Source of the DNA: Ochrovirga pacifica
Lineage (GTDB): Bacteria; Bacteroidota; Bacteroidia; Flavobacteriales; Flavobacteriaceae
NCBI RefSeq assembly: GCF_000220525.1
Contig: NZ_AFPK01000062.1
Location: 1-64,000, forward strand
Length of the DNA stretch: 64,000 nt
Reading direction: 5' to 3'
Made by a program: the position numbers and the translations under genes. A model generated the notes under the pieces. The model did no database searches. It saw only the letters and a list, made by a program, of their open reading frames with translations, and was not told the origin of the DNA. Shown piece after piece: positions 8,946 to 16,961 of the stretch (positions within the stretch are counted from its first letter, which is position 1; each line of letters opens with the position of its first letter).

Positions 8946-10370
8946 TTAGTTTAAAACAACGTTTCTTATATCTACTTTACCTGTTACTACCTCGCTAATT
9001 AAAGCTGTTTTGTATTCTTTTAACAAGGCTATTTCTTGTTGGGTTTTGGTGATGATGGTGTTTATTCTAATTTCTTCACTCTCAATAAAATTGATTATTT
9101 GTTTTTGTTCTTCAATTGGAGGTAATCCAAATAAGAATCTTTTTAATTGTTCGAAATTCAAAGCTTCTCTATTACCTCCTGTTTGACACAAATCTATTTG
9201 TAATTGACCTATTTTCGAACTCAAAATATAATATATAAATTCAGTTGATATTCTTTCATTAGGTCTAACTATGCAAACATGTTGATTTACATTAGCTTCA
9301 TTAAACTCATCTGTAACAAAATAGCACCTTCCTATAGAACCTCCTGTAATATTTAATAAAACATCACCTCTTAAAACCTTACTATTAATCATTAGGTTGT
9401 GAACATCCTTAGTAATATACGCTACATTTTCTAATTTAAATCCGTCAAAATATACATTCTGACTTCTTATAAGTGGAACCCCTGAAGATCTATAAACCTC
9501 AGCACCACCACGAGGAGTAACACCACTACCTATTTTCTGAGTAACATTTTTAATTTTACAAAACTCCCAATGTTTCGGAATTTGACCTAACCATTCTATG
9601 CCAGAGTCCTTCATCTCGACTCCGCTCGATAACCCCATCTCGACTCCGCTCGATAACCCCATCTCGACTCCGCTCGATGACCACGTCTCGACTCCGCTTC
9701 GACTAAACTCAGTGACCACGCTCGATGACCTGCTTTGGGGAATTCCTTTGGTTACCGCTAGGTTGATGATGGCCGTACGTTCTTCTTGTAGTAATTTTAT
9801 GAGTTGCTCTTTTTTAGCTACTAAACGGTCTATTTGTGTGGTTTTATAGTCTAGATAGTTAGCAATTTGGTTTTGTTCATCTTTAGATGGAATCACTAAT
9901 TTGGCAGCCTTAATTAATTCCTGGTTTAATATTTTAGCACCGTAAATATTTTCGTTAGAATTGTGGATTAAAATTCTATCTAATAAATAATAATAATAAT
10001 TTAAGTTAATATTATCATTTGGAAATATTGAGAAAATAGCTTCGTTTGTATATAAATCCTTAATGGCAAAAGCCATTTGTCCAACACTTAATTTAAAACT
10101 ATATAGTAATGACCCTTTAGGAACTTTTGTCTTTCCTCTTACAGCTAAGTCTGTTAGTTTAGTTTTAGAATCAGATACATATTTCCCCTCTAAATCCCTA
10201 ATGGTAATCCAAACGTGTTGACCATCTTTATAATAACCATCATTTCCTGTTGGAGGAGTAAAACCCGTATTTATTTTAAATAAACGATTGATTTTGTCAA
10301 GTTTCCAATGCTCAGGAATTTCCCCAATCCATTCAATACCAGAATCTTTGTAATTTTTATATTTTTCCAT
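8946..10370 (-). CDS. hsdS: Type I restriction enzyme, S (specificity) subunit with expanded linker
   Basis: A 474-residue HsdS with two target-recognition domains, each opened by the conserved phrase (KDSGIEWIGEIPEHW at about 10 and KDSGIEWLGQIPKHW at about 255) and closed by a coiled-coil spacer (ANYLDYKTTQIDRLVAKKEQ and INFIESEEIRINTIITKTQQ). It sets the bipartite DNA sequence recognised by the methylase and nuclease. The unusual part is residues about 214-253 between the halves: near-identical copies of GLSSGVEM, encoded by 24-bp tandem DNA repeats that resemble an intergenic repeat upstream of hsdM. The ATG overlaps the hsdM stop by one base (TAATG), so translation is probably coupled. 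Confidence 0.95.
   Translation of the reverse strand: MEKYKNYKDSGIEWIGEIPEHWKLDKINRLFKINTGFTPPTGNDGYYKDGQHVWITIRDLEGKYVSDSKTKLTDLAVRGKTKVPKGSLLYSFKLSVGQMAFAIKDLYTNEAIFSIFPNDNINLNYYYYLLDRILIHNSNENIYGAKILNQELIKAAKLVIPSKDEQNQIANYLDYKTTQIDRLVAKKEQLIKLLQEERTAIINLAVTKGIPQSRSSSVVTEFSRSGVETWSSSGVEMGLSSGVEMGLSSGVEMKDSGIEWLGQIPKHWEFCKIKNVTQKIGSGVTPRGGAEVYRSSGVPLIRSQNVYFDGFKLENVAYITKDVHNLMINSKVLRGDVLLNITGGSIGRCYFVTDEFNEANVNQHVCIVRPNERISTEFIYYILSSKIGQLQIDLCQTGGNREALNFEQLKRFLFGLPPIEEQKQIINFIESEEIRINTIITKTQQEIALLKEYKTALISEVVTGKVDIRNVVLN
9613..9730. repeat. 24-bp in-frame tandem repeats plus REP-like sequence inside hsdS
   Basis: Units at 9613-9636, 9637-9660 and 9661-9684 begin ATCTCGACTCCGCTCGAT and differ only near the ends. 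A fourth, longer degenerate unit continues to 9730. Units are 24 bp (8 codons), so changes in copy number keep the hsdS frame. The stretch 9686-9730 matches intergenic 12247-12291 at about 41 of 45 positions. This suggests that a mobile or dispersed repeat was captured in the gene and then expanded by slippage. Confidence 0.9.
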
Positions 10371-12097
10371 TATGCAATTACCTGTTTAAGTAAGCCTTCT
10401 GTTTCTTGCTCAATGGCCATAATGTCTTTACGGATTTCTTCTAAAGAACGTAAAGGTTTGTATTGGTAAAAATATTTGGTAAAGTTAATTTCGTAGCCTA
10501 TGTTGGTTTTGTTAGGATCTACCCAAGCATCTGGTACATGAGGCAATACCTCTTTTTGCATGTACTCTTGAATATCCATAGTTAAAGGAATATTTTCAGT
10601 ATCACGTAAAGAAGCATCTGGTTTTGGGTTTCCTTTTTTGTCTGTTATTATGTCTCCATTTTTATCTCTAGCAGGTCTTTCTACGGTTACTTTGGCATAA
10701 CCAAAGTCTTTGTTGTTAAAAATTTTGGAATAATCATTATTTGTAAAAGCTCCATAGGTGTTGGTGATTTCTGCAATGTGCTCCTCGGACAATTCGTTAC
10801 GTTTGTCTCCCAAAGATTTGCTCATTTTTTTGTAGAAATCTACTCCATTAATTAGTTGTACTTTTCCTTTTCGTTCCTTGGGTTTGTGGTTAGAAATTAC
10901 CCAAATATAGGTAGCAATACCCGTGTTGTAAAACAACTGATTTGGCAATGCTATGACCGCTTCTAGCAAGTCGTTTTCTATGATCCATTGACGAATGCTA
11001 CTTTCGTTTTTAGATTTACTAGGAGCCCCCGAAAACAAAGGAGAACCATTAAAGACCAAAGCCAAACGAGAACCGCCTTGTTCTTTTGGTTTCATTTTGC
11101 TCATTAAGTGCATTAAAAACAAAAAAGAACCATCACTCACAGAGGGTAATCCTGCTCCAAAACGACCTCCATGACCTAAACTGGCATGTTCTTCTTTGAC
11201 TAATTTTTCTATCTTTTTCCATTTTACACCAAAAGGAGGATTGGTAATTAGATAATCAAATTTTTGATGTTCTAATTGATCGTCAGAAATACTATTTCCT
11301 TTTTTAATGTTGGCTGCATTTTGTCCTTTGATGATTAAATCTGACTTGCAAATGGCATAAGACTCTGGGTTTAATTCTTGCCCAAATACTTCTAATCGTG
11401 CCTCTGGGTTTAACTCTACCAAATATTCTTCGGCTACAGAAAGCATTCCCCCTGTACCTGCACAACAATCGTAAATGGTTTTGGTAATTCCCTTTTTGGT
11501 TAAAATCTCTCTATCGTTTAAGAATAGAATGTTTACCATTAATTTGATGACTTCACGAGGGGTAAAGTGTTCCCCAGCTGTTTCGTTAGAAATTTCTGCA
11601 AACTTACGGATGAGTTCTTCAAACATATATCCCATTTCCATACTAGAAATATTATTGGGATGTAATTCGACCTCTTGAAAGCGTTTTACTACCATGAACA
11701 ACAAATTGTTGTCGTCCATTTTATTTATTTGATTGTCAAATTCAAATTGCTCTATAATTTCCCTTGCATCTTCTGAAAATCCATTGATGTAGTTTCTAAG
11801 GTTTAGGGCAATATTATTAGGGTCTGCTATTAATTTTTGGAAATCAAAATTACTTCTGTTGTGAAATTTGTATCCCGATACTTTGTTTAACAAAACATCT
11901 ACATCTTCTATATCTGTAAGCTTTAATTGCTCGTATTTTTTTAATACATCTTTTTTGGTACTATGTAACACACAATCTAATCTACGAAGTACTGTTAACG
12001 GAAGTATTACTTTACCATAATCACTTTGTTTGTAATCTCCTCTTAACAAATCGGCTATAGACCATATAAAATTTGCAGATTCTTTAACGTTCTTCAT
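10370..12097 (-). CDS. hsdM: Type I restriction enzyme, M (adenine-N6 methyltransferase) subunit
   Basis: A 575-residue HsdM that transfers methyl from S-adenosylmethionine to adenine in the site chosen by HsdS. The N-terminal HsdM helical domain covers about 1-150 (IWSIADLLRGDYKQSDYGKVILPL). The SAM-binding motif is DCCAGTGGML (about 210-219) and the catalytic motif is NPPF at 286-289, the gamma-class N6-adenine order. Length is typical. It is the first gene of the operon; 452 bp of repeat-bearing non-coding DNA lie upstream, with a 22-bp inverted repeat 48 bp before the ATG. The stop codon overlaps the hsdS start by one base. Confidence 0.97.
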   Translation of the reverse strand: MKNVKESANFIWSIADLLRGDYKQSDYGKVILPLTVLRRLDCVLHSTKKDVLKKYEQLKLTDIEDVDVLLNKVSGYKFHNRSNFDFQKLIADPNNIALNLRNYINGFSEDAREIIEQFEFDNQINKMDDNNLLFMVVKRFQEVELHPNNISSMEMGYMFEELIRKFAEISNETAGEHFTPREVIKLMVNILFLNDREILTKKGITKTIYDCCAGTGGMLSVAEEYLVELNPEARLEVFGQELNPESYAICKSDLIIKGQNAANIKKGNSISDDQLEHQKFDYLITNPPFGVKWKKIEKLVKEEHASLGHGGRFGAGLPSVSDGSFLFLMHLMSKMKPKEQGGSRLALVFNGSPLFSGAPSKSKNESSIRQWIIENDLLEAVIALPNQLFYNTGIATYIWVISNHKPKERKGKVQLINGVDFYKKMSKSLGDKRNELSEEHIAEITNTYGAFTNNDYSKIFNNKDFGYAKVTVERPARDKNGDIITDKKGNPKPDASLRDTENIPLTMDIQEYMQKEVLPHVPDAWVDPNKTNIGYEINFTKYFYQYKPLRSLEEIRKDIMAIEQETEGLLKQVIA

Positions 12098-12144
12098 GTA
12101 TGTTTTTTTAAACGGCTTGTGTAATGTTTGTGAATTGTTTTGCT

Positions 12145-12166
12145 ATTAATGTTAGCAAACATTAAT
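12145..12166. promoter_or_regulatory. Inverted repeat upstream of hsdM, candidate operator
   Basis: ATTAATGTT, four bases (AGCA), AACATTAAT: a perfect 9-bp dyad centred about 58 bp before the hsdM ATG. No T-run follows in the minus direction, so a protein-binding site is more likely than a terminator. No C-protein gene is nearby. Confidence 0.35.
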
Positions 12167-12246
12167 GATGGATAAATATACAAAGTCCTTTGGTATGTTT
12201 TTAGGGTTTTGGGTTATTTGTTGGTAATAGGCAATTGGTTGGTGCA

Positions 12247-12291
12247 TCTCGACTTCACTTCGACTATGCTCAGTGACCACGCTCGATGACC
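12247..12291. repeat. REP-like element shared with hsdS linker
   Basis: The 45-bp stretch matches 9686-9730 with about four mismatches. It contains the core CTTCGACTA and CTCAGTGACCACGCTCGATG. It is GC-richer than its surroundings and resembles the dispersed palindromic repeats (cttcgact...cagtgacc type) seen between genes in many Flavobacteriia. Confidence 0.7.
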
Positions 12292-12390
12292 GATAACCGT
12301 TGATCGATATTCGGTGAGTAGTGAGTAAAATTAAATATTATAGAGTAGGATACTATTTCTCGATACAAAATACTACACTACGTTTCGTAT

Positions 12391-12527
12391 TTCACTCGAA
12401 ATGACAATTGTTGGTAAAAAGTAGCAAGTATCTAATATTGAGTAGAGCATAAAAAGTAACAGGTAAAAGTTTTATTAGGAACATATTCGTTGCACTCATT
12501 CGATTTCTCTCGAAACGACAGTTGTTG
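12391..12527. repeat. Pair of short dispersed repeats
   Basis: 12391-12413 and 12505-12527 are 23-bp direct copies with three differences (core CTCGAAA.GACA.TTGTTG). They lie between the hsd operon and the next gene and contain no coding signal. Confidence 0.55.
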
Positions 12528-12549
12528 ATGAAAGTCTAAAAGAATTGAA

Positions 12550-13497
12550 TTATTTTAAACATAGTTTAAAAGCTTCTTCGGTGACTTTGTAAACTAAGGT
12601 ATAATGCATTCCATCTTCTCCAAACTTATTCATATTTAACTTGTAGTCTGAAACCAAAACAATGAGCATTTTTTGAGACATGGTCTTGATATAGAGTATA
12701 TAGTTTTGAAATGCTTGATTTACCATATCATCTTCTTTGCCACCAAAAGATAAATTTACTGTATCATTTTTATTAAAATTTAAAGACTGGGTAACTGTTG
12801 AGTGGAGCTCCGCATGTACCGCTTTGGATGTTTGACTATAGAAATCTTTTCTTAATTTAAAGAAAGTCTCGTAAAATTGATTTTTATCTAAATTTTTAAA
12901 TCTACGCTCAATGATTTTACACGTTTTAGAAGGCTTGGTTTTGTTCCAAATTTCTAAGCTCTCTTCATGAGATGTTGTTTGGGTTGTGTACGCTTTGTAA
13001 TATTCATCATCTATTAAAATAGCTAATCCCTTTTCTGAAGTTTCCATAAAATTTCTAAATAGCACATCAGATGACTGTGTTAAGCCTTTTTCTAATAAAA
13101 GTAATATTGATTTTAAACCATTAATTTGATTGTTTAGCAATAACAAAAAGTTATTCAATCGAATTTTTGTTTCAGAAGTTAAATCAATCTTTATTTTTTC
13201 TTGCCAGGTAGGTTGACTTATTAAATACTGAAGTACAAAATATTCATAGATTAATAATTCAAATACTTTTTTAGACAGATAAAGTTCTCCATTTAGTTTT
13301 TTTGTATTTTCCTTGTTATTGTATAATAGCTCTACCATTTCATTAGCATCCTCTATCAAATTAACTTCTTCAATTTTTATATCAAAATTTAAAGAGTTTA
13401 GTTCCTTTGTTTTTACCTCAACTAAACTTTTTAATAAGCGATCTACATTTTTTTGAAGCTTTTTTCTTAGTTTTTTTATTTCTTTTTTTTTACTCAA
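12550..13497 (-). CDS. Hypothetical alpha-helical protein in defence island
   Basis: A 315-residue soluble protein I do not recognise with confidence. Residues 1-50 are lysine-rich and coiled-coil-like. The middle (about 80-180) is leucine-rich and helical (FELLIYEYFVLQYLISQ, LNNFLLLLNNQINGLKSILLLLEKG). A conserved-looking segment follows (VLFRNFMETSEKGLAILIDDEYY, then SKAVHAELHS), reminiscent of DUF5677-type proteins with an H-x-x-x-H pattern. The frame opens with TTG at 13497; no ATG is found before residue about 54, so either TTG is used or the N-terminus is shorter. It lies 40 bp after the AbiTii-like gene and is probably co-transcribed. No signal peptide. Function unknown; its neighbours suggest defence. 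Confidence 0.7.
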   Translation of the reverse strand: MSKKKEIKKLRKKLQKNVDRLLKSLVEVKTKELNSLNFDIKIEEVNLIEDANEMVELLYNNKENTKKLNGELYLSKKVFELLIYEYFVLQYLISQPTWQEKIKIDLTSETKIRLNNFLLLLNNQINGLKSILLLLEKGLTQSSDVLFRNFMETSEKGLAILIDDEYYKAYTTQTTSHEESLEIWNKTKPSKTCKIIERRFKNLDKNQFYETFFKLRKDFYSQTSKAVHAELHSTVTQSLNFNKNDTVNLSFGGKEDDMVNQAFQNYILYIKTMSQKMLIVLVSDYKLNMNKFGEDGMHYTLVYKVTEEAFKLCLK

Positions 13498-13536
13498 TTG
13501 TAGTAGGAGATTTATTTATAAAAAGATAAAAAAGTT

Positions 13537-14415
13537 TTAGGTAGCTTGATCTAAAACTCTAAATAAATAACTTAAAAAATAAAGTTGTTCTATGCATTCT
13601 TGTTTAGTCATATTAGGATTTAACTTGTGTGCATTAACATTTCTTAATGTCATCACTGCTCCAGAAAACAACCACATAAACCCTAATTGTAAATCTTTAT
13701 CGTTTGAAAGTTTTATGATGGGATTGTTTTGAGAGAAAGACTTTTGTATTAATGGTGTATTGTCTAATGTCTCAATTCCTGATTTTTGTTTTACTTGATT
13801 GACTAATTCAATTGTAGCATCTAACACTGCTTGTCTGTAATGTTTGTTTCTAAAAAGCTGAGATGATAGTTTTACCACTGTATGATGCAATGAATTGATT
13901 TCATCATCGGTATCCTCTTTATATACGGGTAATTCTTTGTCTACTTCTTTTAAGAGTATCTGTTTTAATTTTAATATTGATGGTTTTACATCACTCGCAA
14001 AATATTGAAAACTATGTGCTTCTTGAATCTGCCCATTTACCTCGACCTCAAAAGGTTCTCGAAGTGCTATTATTGAGGTTATTCCTGTTTCAATTGCTAA
14101 TCTTTCAAATTTTTCAATAGGCCCTTTATGATGAAAGCGCTTTTTATGAAAAATTTGATTTGCTGTTATTATACTTCCTTGTGGATATAGTCTAATTTCT
14201 TTTTGGGATTTATTATAAAAGGTAACAGGTATTTTTCTGTAATCGGGTAATTCTTCCTCTTCTGAATATCCATACAATTCATTTATACATCTTTTTTTTA
14301 GGACATTGTTTTTAGTACGTTCAGCATATTCAAGTATTTCAGGAATTGTTATTCGTAAATCTTGAATATTTATCTTTTGAACAATTGAAGTTTTTAATTC
14401 TTGAATGCTTTTCAT
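13537..14415 (-). CDS. AbiTii-domain / TIGR02391-family protein
   Basis: A 292-residue protein. Residues 1-100 resemble the AbiTii domain (helical start, then ELYGYSEEEELPDYRKIPV). Residues about 170-290 match the TIGR02391 (Ymh) pattern: LHHTVVKLSSQLFRNKHYRQAVLDA, then LWFLFSGA-like GFMWLFSGAVMTLRN and NAHKLN, ending ECIEQLYFLSYLFRVLD. Both domains occur in abortive-infection and other defence-associated genes; their biochemical activity is unknown. The C-terminal half has the RN...NAHK motif shared with HEPN-like helical domains, which would suggest RNA binding or cleavage, but that is inference. Start is ATG at 14415. Confidence 0.75.
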   Translation of the reverse strand: MKSIQELKTSIVQKINIQDLRITIPEILEYAERTKNNVLKKRCINELYGYSEEEELPDYRKIPVTFYNKSQKEIRLYPQGSIITANQIFHKKRFHHKGPIEKFERLAIETGITSIIALREPFEVEVNGQIQEAHSFQYFASDVKPSILKLKQILLKEVDKELPVYKEDTDDEINSLHHTVVKLSSQLFRNKHYRQAVLDATIELVNQVKQKSGIETLDNTPLIQKSFSQNNPIIKLSNDKDLQLGFMWLFSGAVMTLRNVNAHKLNPNMTKQECIEQLYFLSYLFRVLDQAT

Positions 14416-14436
14416 CCACTTGTTTCATGAAGTAAT

Positions 14437-14547
14437 TTAATTCTCGTTATCACTTCTGTAATTTCCTAAATCATCTTGTATTAATACCTCTTGTACTGTT
14501 GGCACATTTTCTAATGAAATTAGTATCTGTACACTTCCATAAATCAT
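14437..14547 (-). other. Small ORF or gene remnant (36 residues)
   Basis: ATG at 14547 to TAA at 14437. The product begins MIYGSVQILISLENVPTVQ and ends with an acidic tail. It reads like the end of a larger protein and has no recognised relatives that I can name. It could be a real small gene, a remnant, or chance. Confidence 0.25.
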
Positions 14548-14677
14548 ATGAATAGGTTTAATTTCTATTTACTTTCCCCTAATTTTAACCAGCTATTTTT
14601 CTGATTTTCAAAAAACTATTAGTAGTAAAAACAACAAGCATAAAAACTTCGTCTTTTCTCTTTTCATAGCTGAAAAA

Positions 14678-16930
14678 TTACTTATTCAACTCCTTTAAGG
14701 TCCAATAGTCTTTCCTCTTATTGTTCACTTTTATTTTTCCTACCTCATGTCCTTTTACAACACCTTTACCGTTCATTGCCCTTATATAACTTAACACATC
14801 TGCAATCCATCCATTGTGATTATCTTTTAAAGACATCATTACTCCATAATCAACTCCATCTACCTCTCCTATTAACCCATTTAAAACCAGTTTAACCAAG
14901 CGTTTTTTATCGCCTTTAACACGTTTACTTCCAACTAATGGAGGAGCAACCAACGAGCCATCTTCATTAGGTACCCCTTTTAAATCAGCCCCATGACAAG
15001 TAATACATAATCCATTATAAATATTATAACCTCTAATAATACTTGATTTATCTCCTGGTGCCCAACCTTTAATTTTATTTTGTAGTGCTAAAAGTGCTAA
15101 ATCATCTTTCTTTAAACTTTCTTTTGCTGAATGAGATATCACTATATTATCTTGATACTGATTTTTTATTTTTTTCAATAAAGAACTAGCTTGTTTCGTA
15201 TCGCTATACCTTAAACTTAAAGCCAGTTGATTTATAACCTCAATAGAAGCATCCTCCGATAAAATTTTATATTCACTAAACAAATCTATCTCTTCGTTTT
15301 TTATAAAACATTCGCTTAACCTTATGGCATTCATACGAACTCTTGGATCTTCATCTTTGAATTTCTCTATTATAAAATCTTTTTCTACAACACCTAGTCC
15401 TTCTAAAGTCCATAAAGCGTGAATTCTTTCTAACCCATAATCCTTTTTGTCATCTCCAAACCATTTAGACCATACACTCTGATTTTGAGTAGCAATTTCT
15501 TTTAATAGAGGAACCACTGACAAATCCTCTTTTAGTATAATTAGCTTTTGAGCAGTATTCCTATACCAACCATTACGGTGACCTAAGTACGGAATTAACT
15601 CTTTAGCTGATTTATTTAATAGTTGTGGCTGATCATCTGGTTTAAAATCCTCATGAACAATTCTATAAATTCTTCCTCTCCCAATATTCTTATCTAACTT
15701 TTTACGCTTAATTACAGGTCTAATTTTACTTCCTTTTCTTGTCCAATTACTCTCTTGAATAATACCTCTATACATATCTACTATATACAAGGTTCCATCT
15801 GGGCCCGTTTTAGACCAAACAGGTCTAAAGTTTAAATCTGTAGATGCTAAAAATTCTGTTTGGTAATAAGCATTCTCCAAAACCCTTAGACCTTCTATAT
15901 TTTTTACCTTAGCCCTTCTTATAAATCTACCCACTGGCTCTGGTATAAATAAATCTCCATACGTATTTTCTGGTAGTCTGTGACCTCTATATATTTCTTG
16001 CCCAGCAACTCCTGTAAAGTGATTTAATGTTCCGTCTTCTTTTAATCTTCTAGGGCCTCCTTGTACATCTGGAGTACCTACAATTGGCCAAGTTTCATTA
16101 AAACCTTTTTCTAATCTTTCTTTAGGACTAAAATCTCCATATTGCGCATGTTGACCAAAACCATAAGCTGGATTTTCACCACCAGCTGCAGAGTAATACA
16201 TTATCCCCATATCGTCTTGTGTTAACCCCCATTGTCCAGATGGCATATAGTCTAAAGTATCTACCTCTACTACTCCACCTTTTTTAAATTTAAACCTCAT
16301 TGGATTGTATGTAGTATAGACATAATTGTCTAGATTCCATAACAAACCACTTTGCTGATGCTCTAAATTTCCTCCTCTACGTTTAGGTACATAATAAACT
16401 CTTTTCTTTGTATCTGCTACTCCATCTTTATCAGTGTCTTTGTACAACCACAAATCGTAAGAGTAGGTTTCATTTACAATTAATTCTCCATCTTCTAGTG
16501 GTAAAATCATTCTAGGAAGTAATAAACTATCTATAAAAACAGTACTCTTATCCATTTTACCATCTCCATCAGTATCAACTAATTGTTTTATTTTACTAAT
16601 AGATCTATTCGTTCCTGTACCATCCACATCCTGCATATAGGTATTCATTTCAGCTACATACATTTTTCCATCACCATCCCAAGCTAGAGTTACAGGTTCA
16701 TCTATCATAGGCTCACTTGCTACCAACTCAATTTTATACCCTTTTGGCAAATAGAAGCTTTTTAAACTTTCCTCTGGTGGATGAACCGTAGAAGGAGCTT
16801 CCTTCACAATTTCAGGTTTTGTATACTTAGTATCGAAATATTTTCTTCCTTCCTTTTTACAAGCTACAGCAGTAATAGCTAAACTGATTATTATAACTAC
16901 TTTATTTCTATTTAAATTCATTGTCATCAT
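14678..16930 (-). CDS. PVC-type sugar-dehydrogenase-like lipoprotein with HEAT and cytochrome c domains
   Basis: About 750 residues. A lipobox (AITAVAC-K) gives an outer lipoprotein. Residues about 50-430 are a beta-propeller like the PVC-type membrane-bound dehydrogenase domain (LPKGYKIELVASEPMIDEPV, WDGDGKMYVAEM, GPDGTLYIVDMYRGIIQE). Two acidic EF-hand-like loops lie in it (DTDGDGKMD, DTDKDGVAD). A HEAT-like helical stretch covers about 450-600. A cytochrome c domain starts at the CITCH haem motif (about residue 642, codons 14993-15007). The frame extends to a TTG at 16948, but ATGs at 16930, 16927 and 16921 are better starts. It is the last gene of the redox unit that begins at 26482. Substrate unknown; oxidation of a sugar with electrons passed to haem is the family-based guess. 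Confidence 0.85.
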   Translation of the reverse strand: MMTMNLNRNKVVIIISLAITAVACKKEGRKYFDTKYTKPEIVKEAPSTVHPPEESLKSFYLPKGYKIELVASEPMIDEPVTLAWDGDGKMYVAEMNTYMQDVDGTGTNRSISKIKQLVDTDGDGKMDKSTVFIDSLLLPRMILPLEDGELIVNETYSYDLWLYKDTDKDGVADTKKRVYYVPKRRGGNLEHQQSGLLWNLDNYVYTTYNPMRFKFKKGGVVEVDTLDYMPSGQWGLTQDDMGIMYYSAAGGENPAYGFGQHAQYGDFSPKERLEKGFNETWPIVGTPDVQGGPRRLKEDGTLNHFTGVAGQEIYRGHRLPENTYGDLFIPEPVGRFIRRAKVKNIEGLRVLENAYYQTEFLASTDLNFRPVWSKTGPDGTLYIVDMYRGIIQESNWTRKGSKIRPVIKRKKLDKNIGRGRIYRIVHEDFKPDDQPQLLNKSAKELIPYLGHRNGWYRNTAQKLIILKEDLSVVPLLKEIATQNQSVWSKWFGDDKKDYGLERIHALWTLEGLGVVEKDFIIEKFKDEDPRVRMNAIRLSECFIKNEEIDLFSEYKILSEDASIEVINQLALSLRYSDTKQASSLLKKIKNQYQDNIVISHSAKESLKKDDLALLALQNKIKGWAPGDKSSIIRGYNIYNGLCITCHGADLKGVPNEDGSLVAPPLVGSKRVKGDKKRLVKLVLNGLIGEVDGVDYGVMMSLKDNHNGWIADVLSYIRAMNGKGVVKGHEVGKIKVNNKRKDYWTLKELNK

Positions 16931-16961
16931 TTTCAATATATTATTCAAAAAGACAAGAGAC

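Larger units (their letters stand above)
12098..12549. other. Non-coding region upstream of hsdM with dispersed repeats
   Basis: This 452-bp stretch has no credible gene. It holds the inverted repeat at 12145-12166, a REP-like copy at 12247-12291, and two copies of another short repeat at 12391-12413 and 12505-12527. It must also contain the hsdM promoter, but I do not see a clean Bacteroidota -33/-7 pair. Confidence 0.7.

Noticed and set aside
9613-9730. CRISPR array
   Set aside because: The units are contiguous with no unique spacers, and they are translated as part of HsdS.
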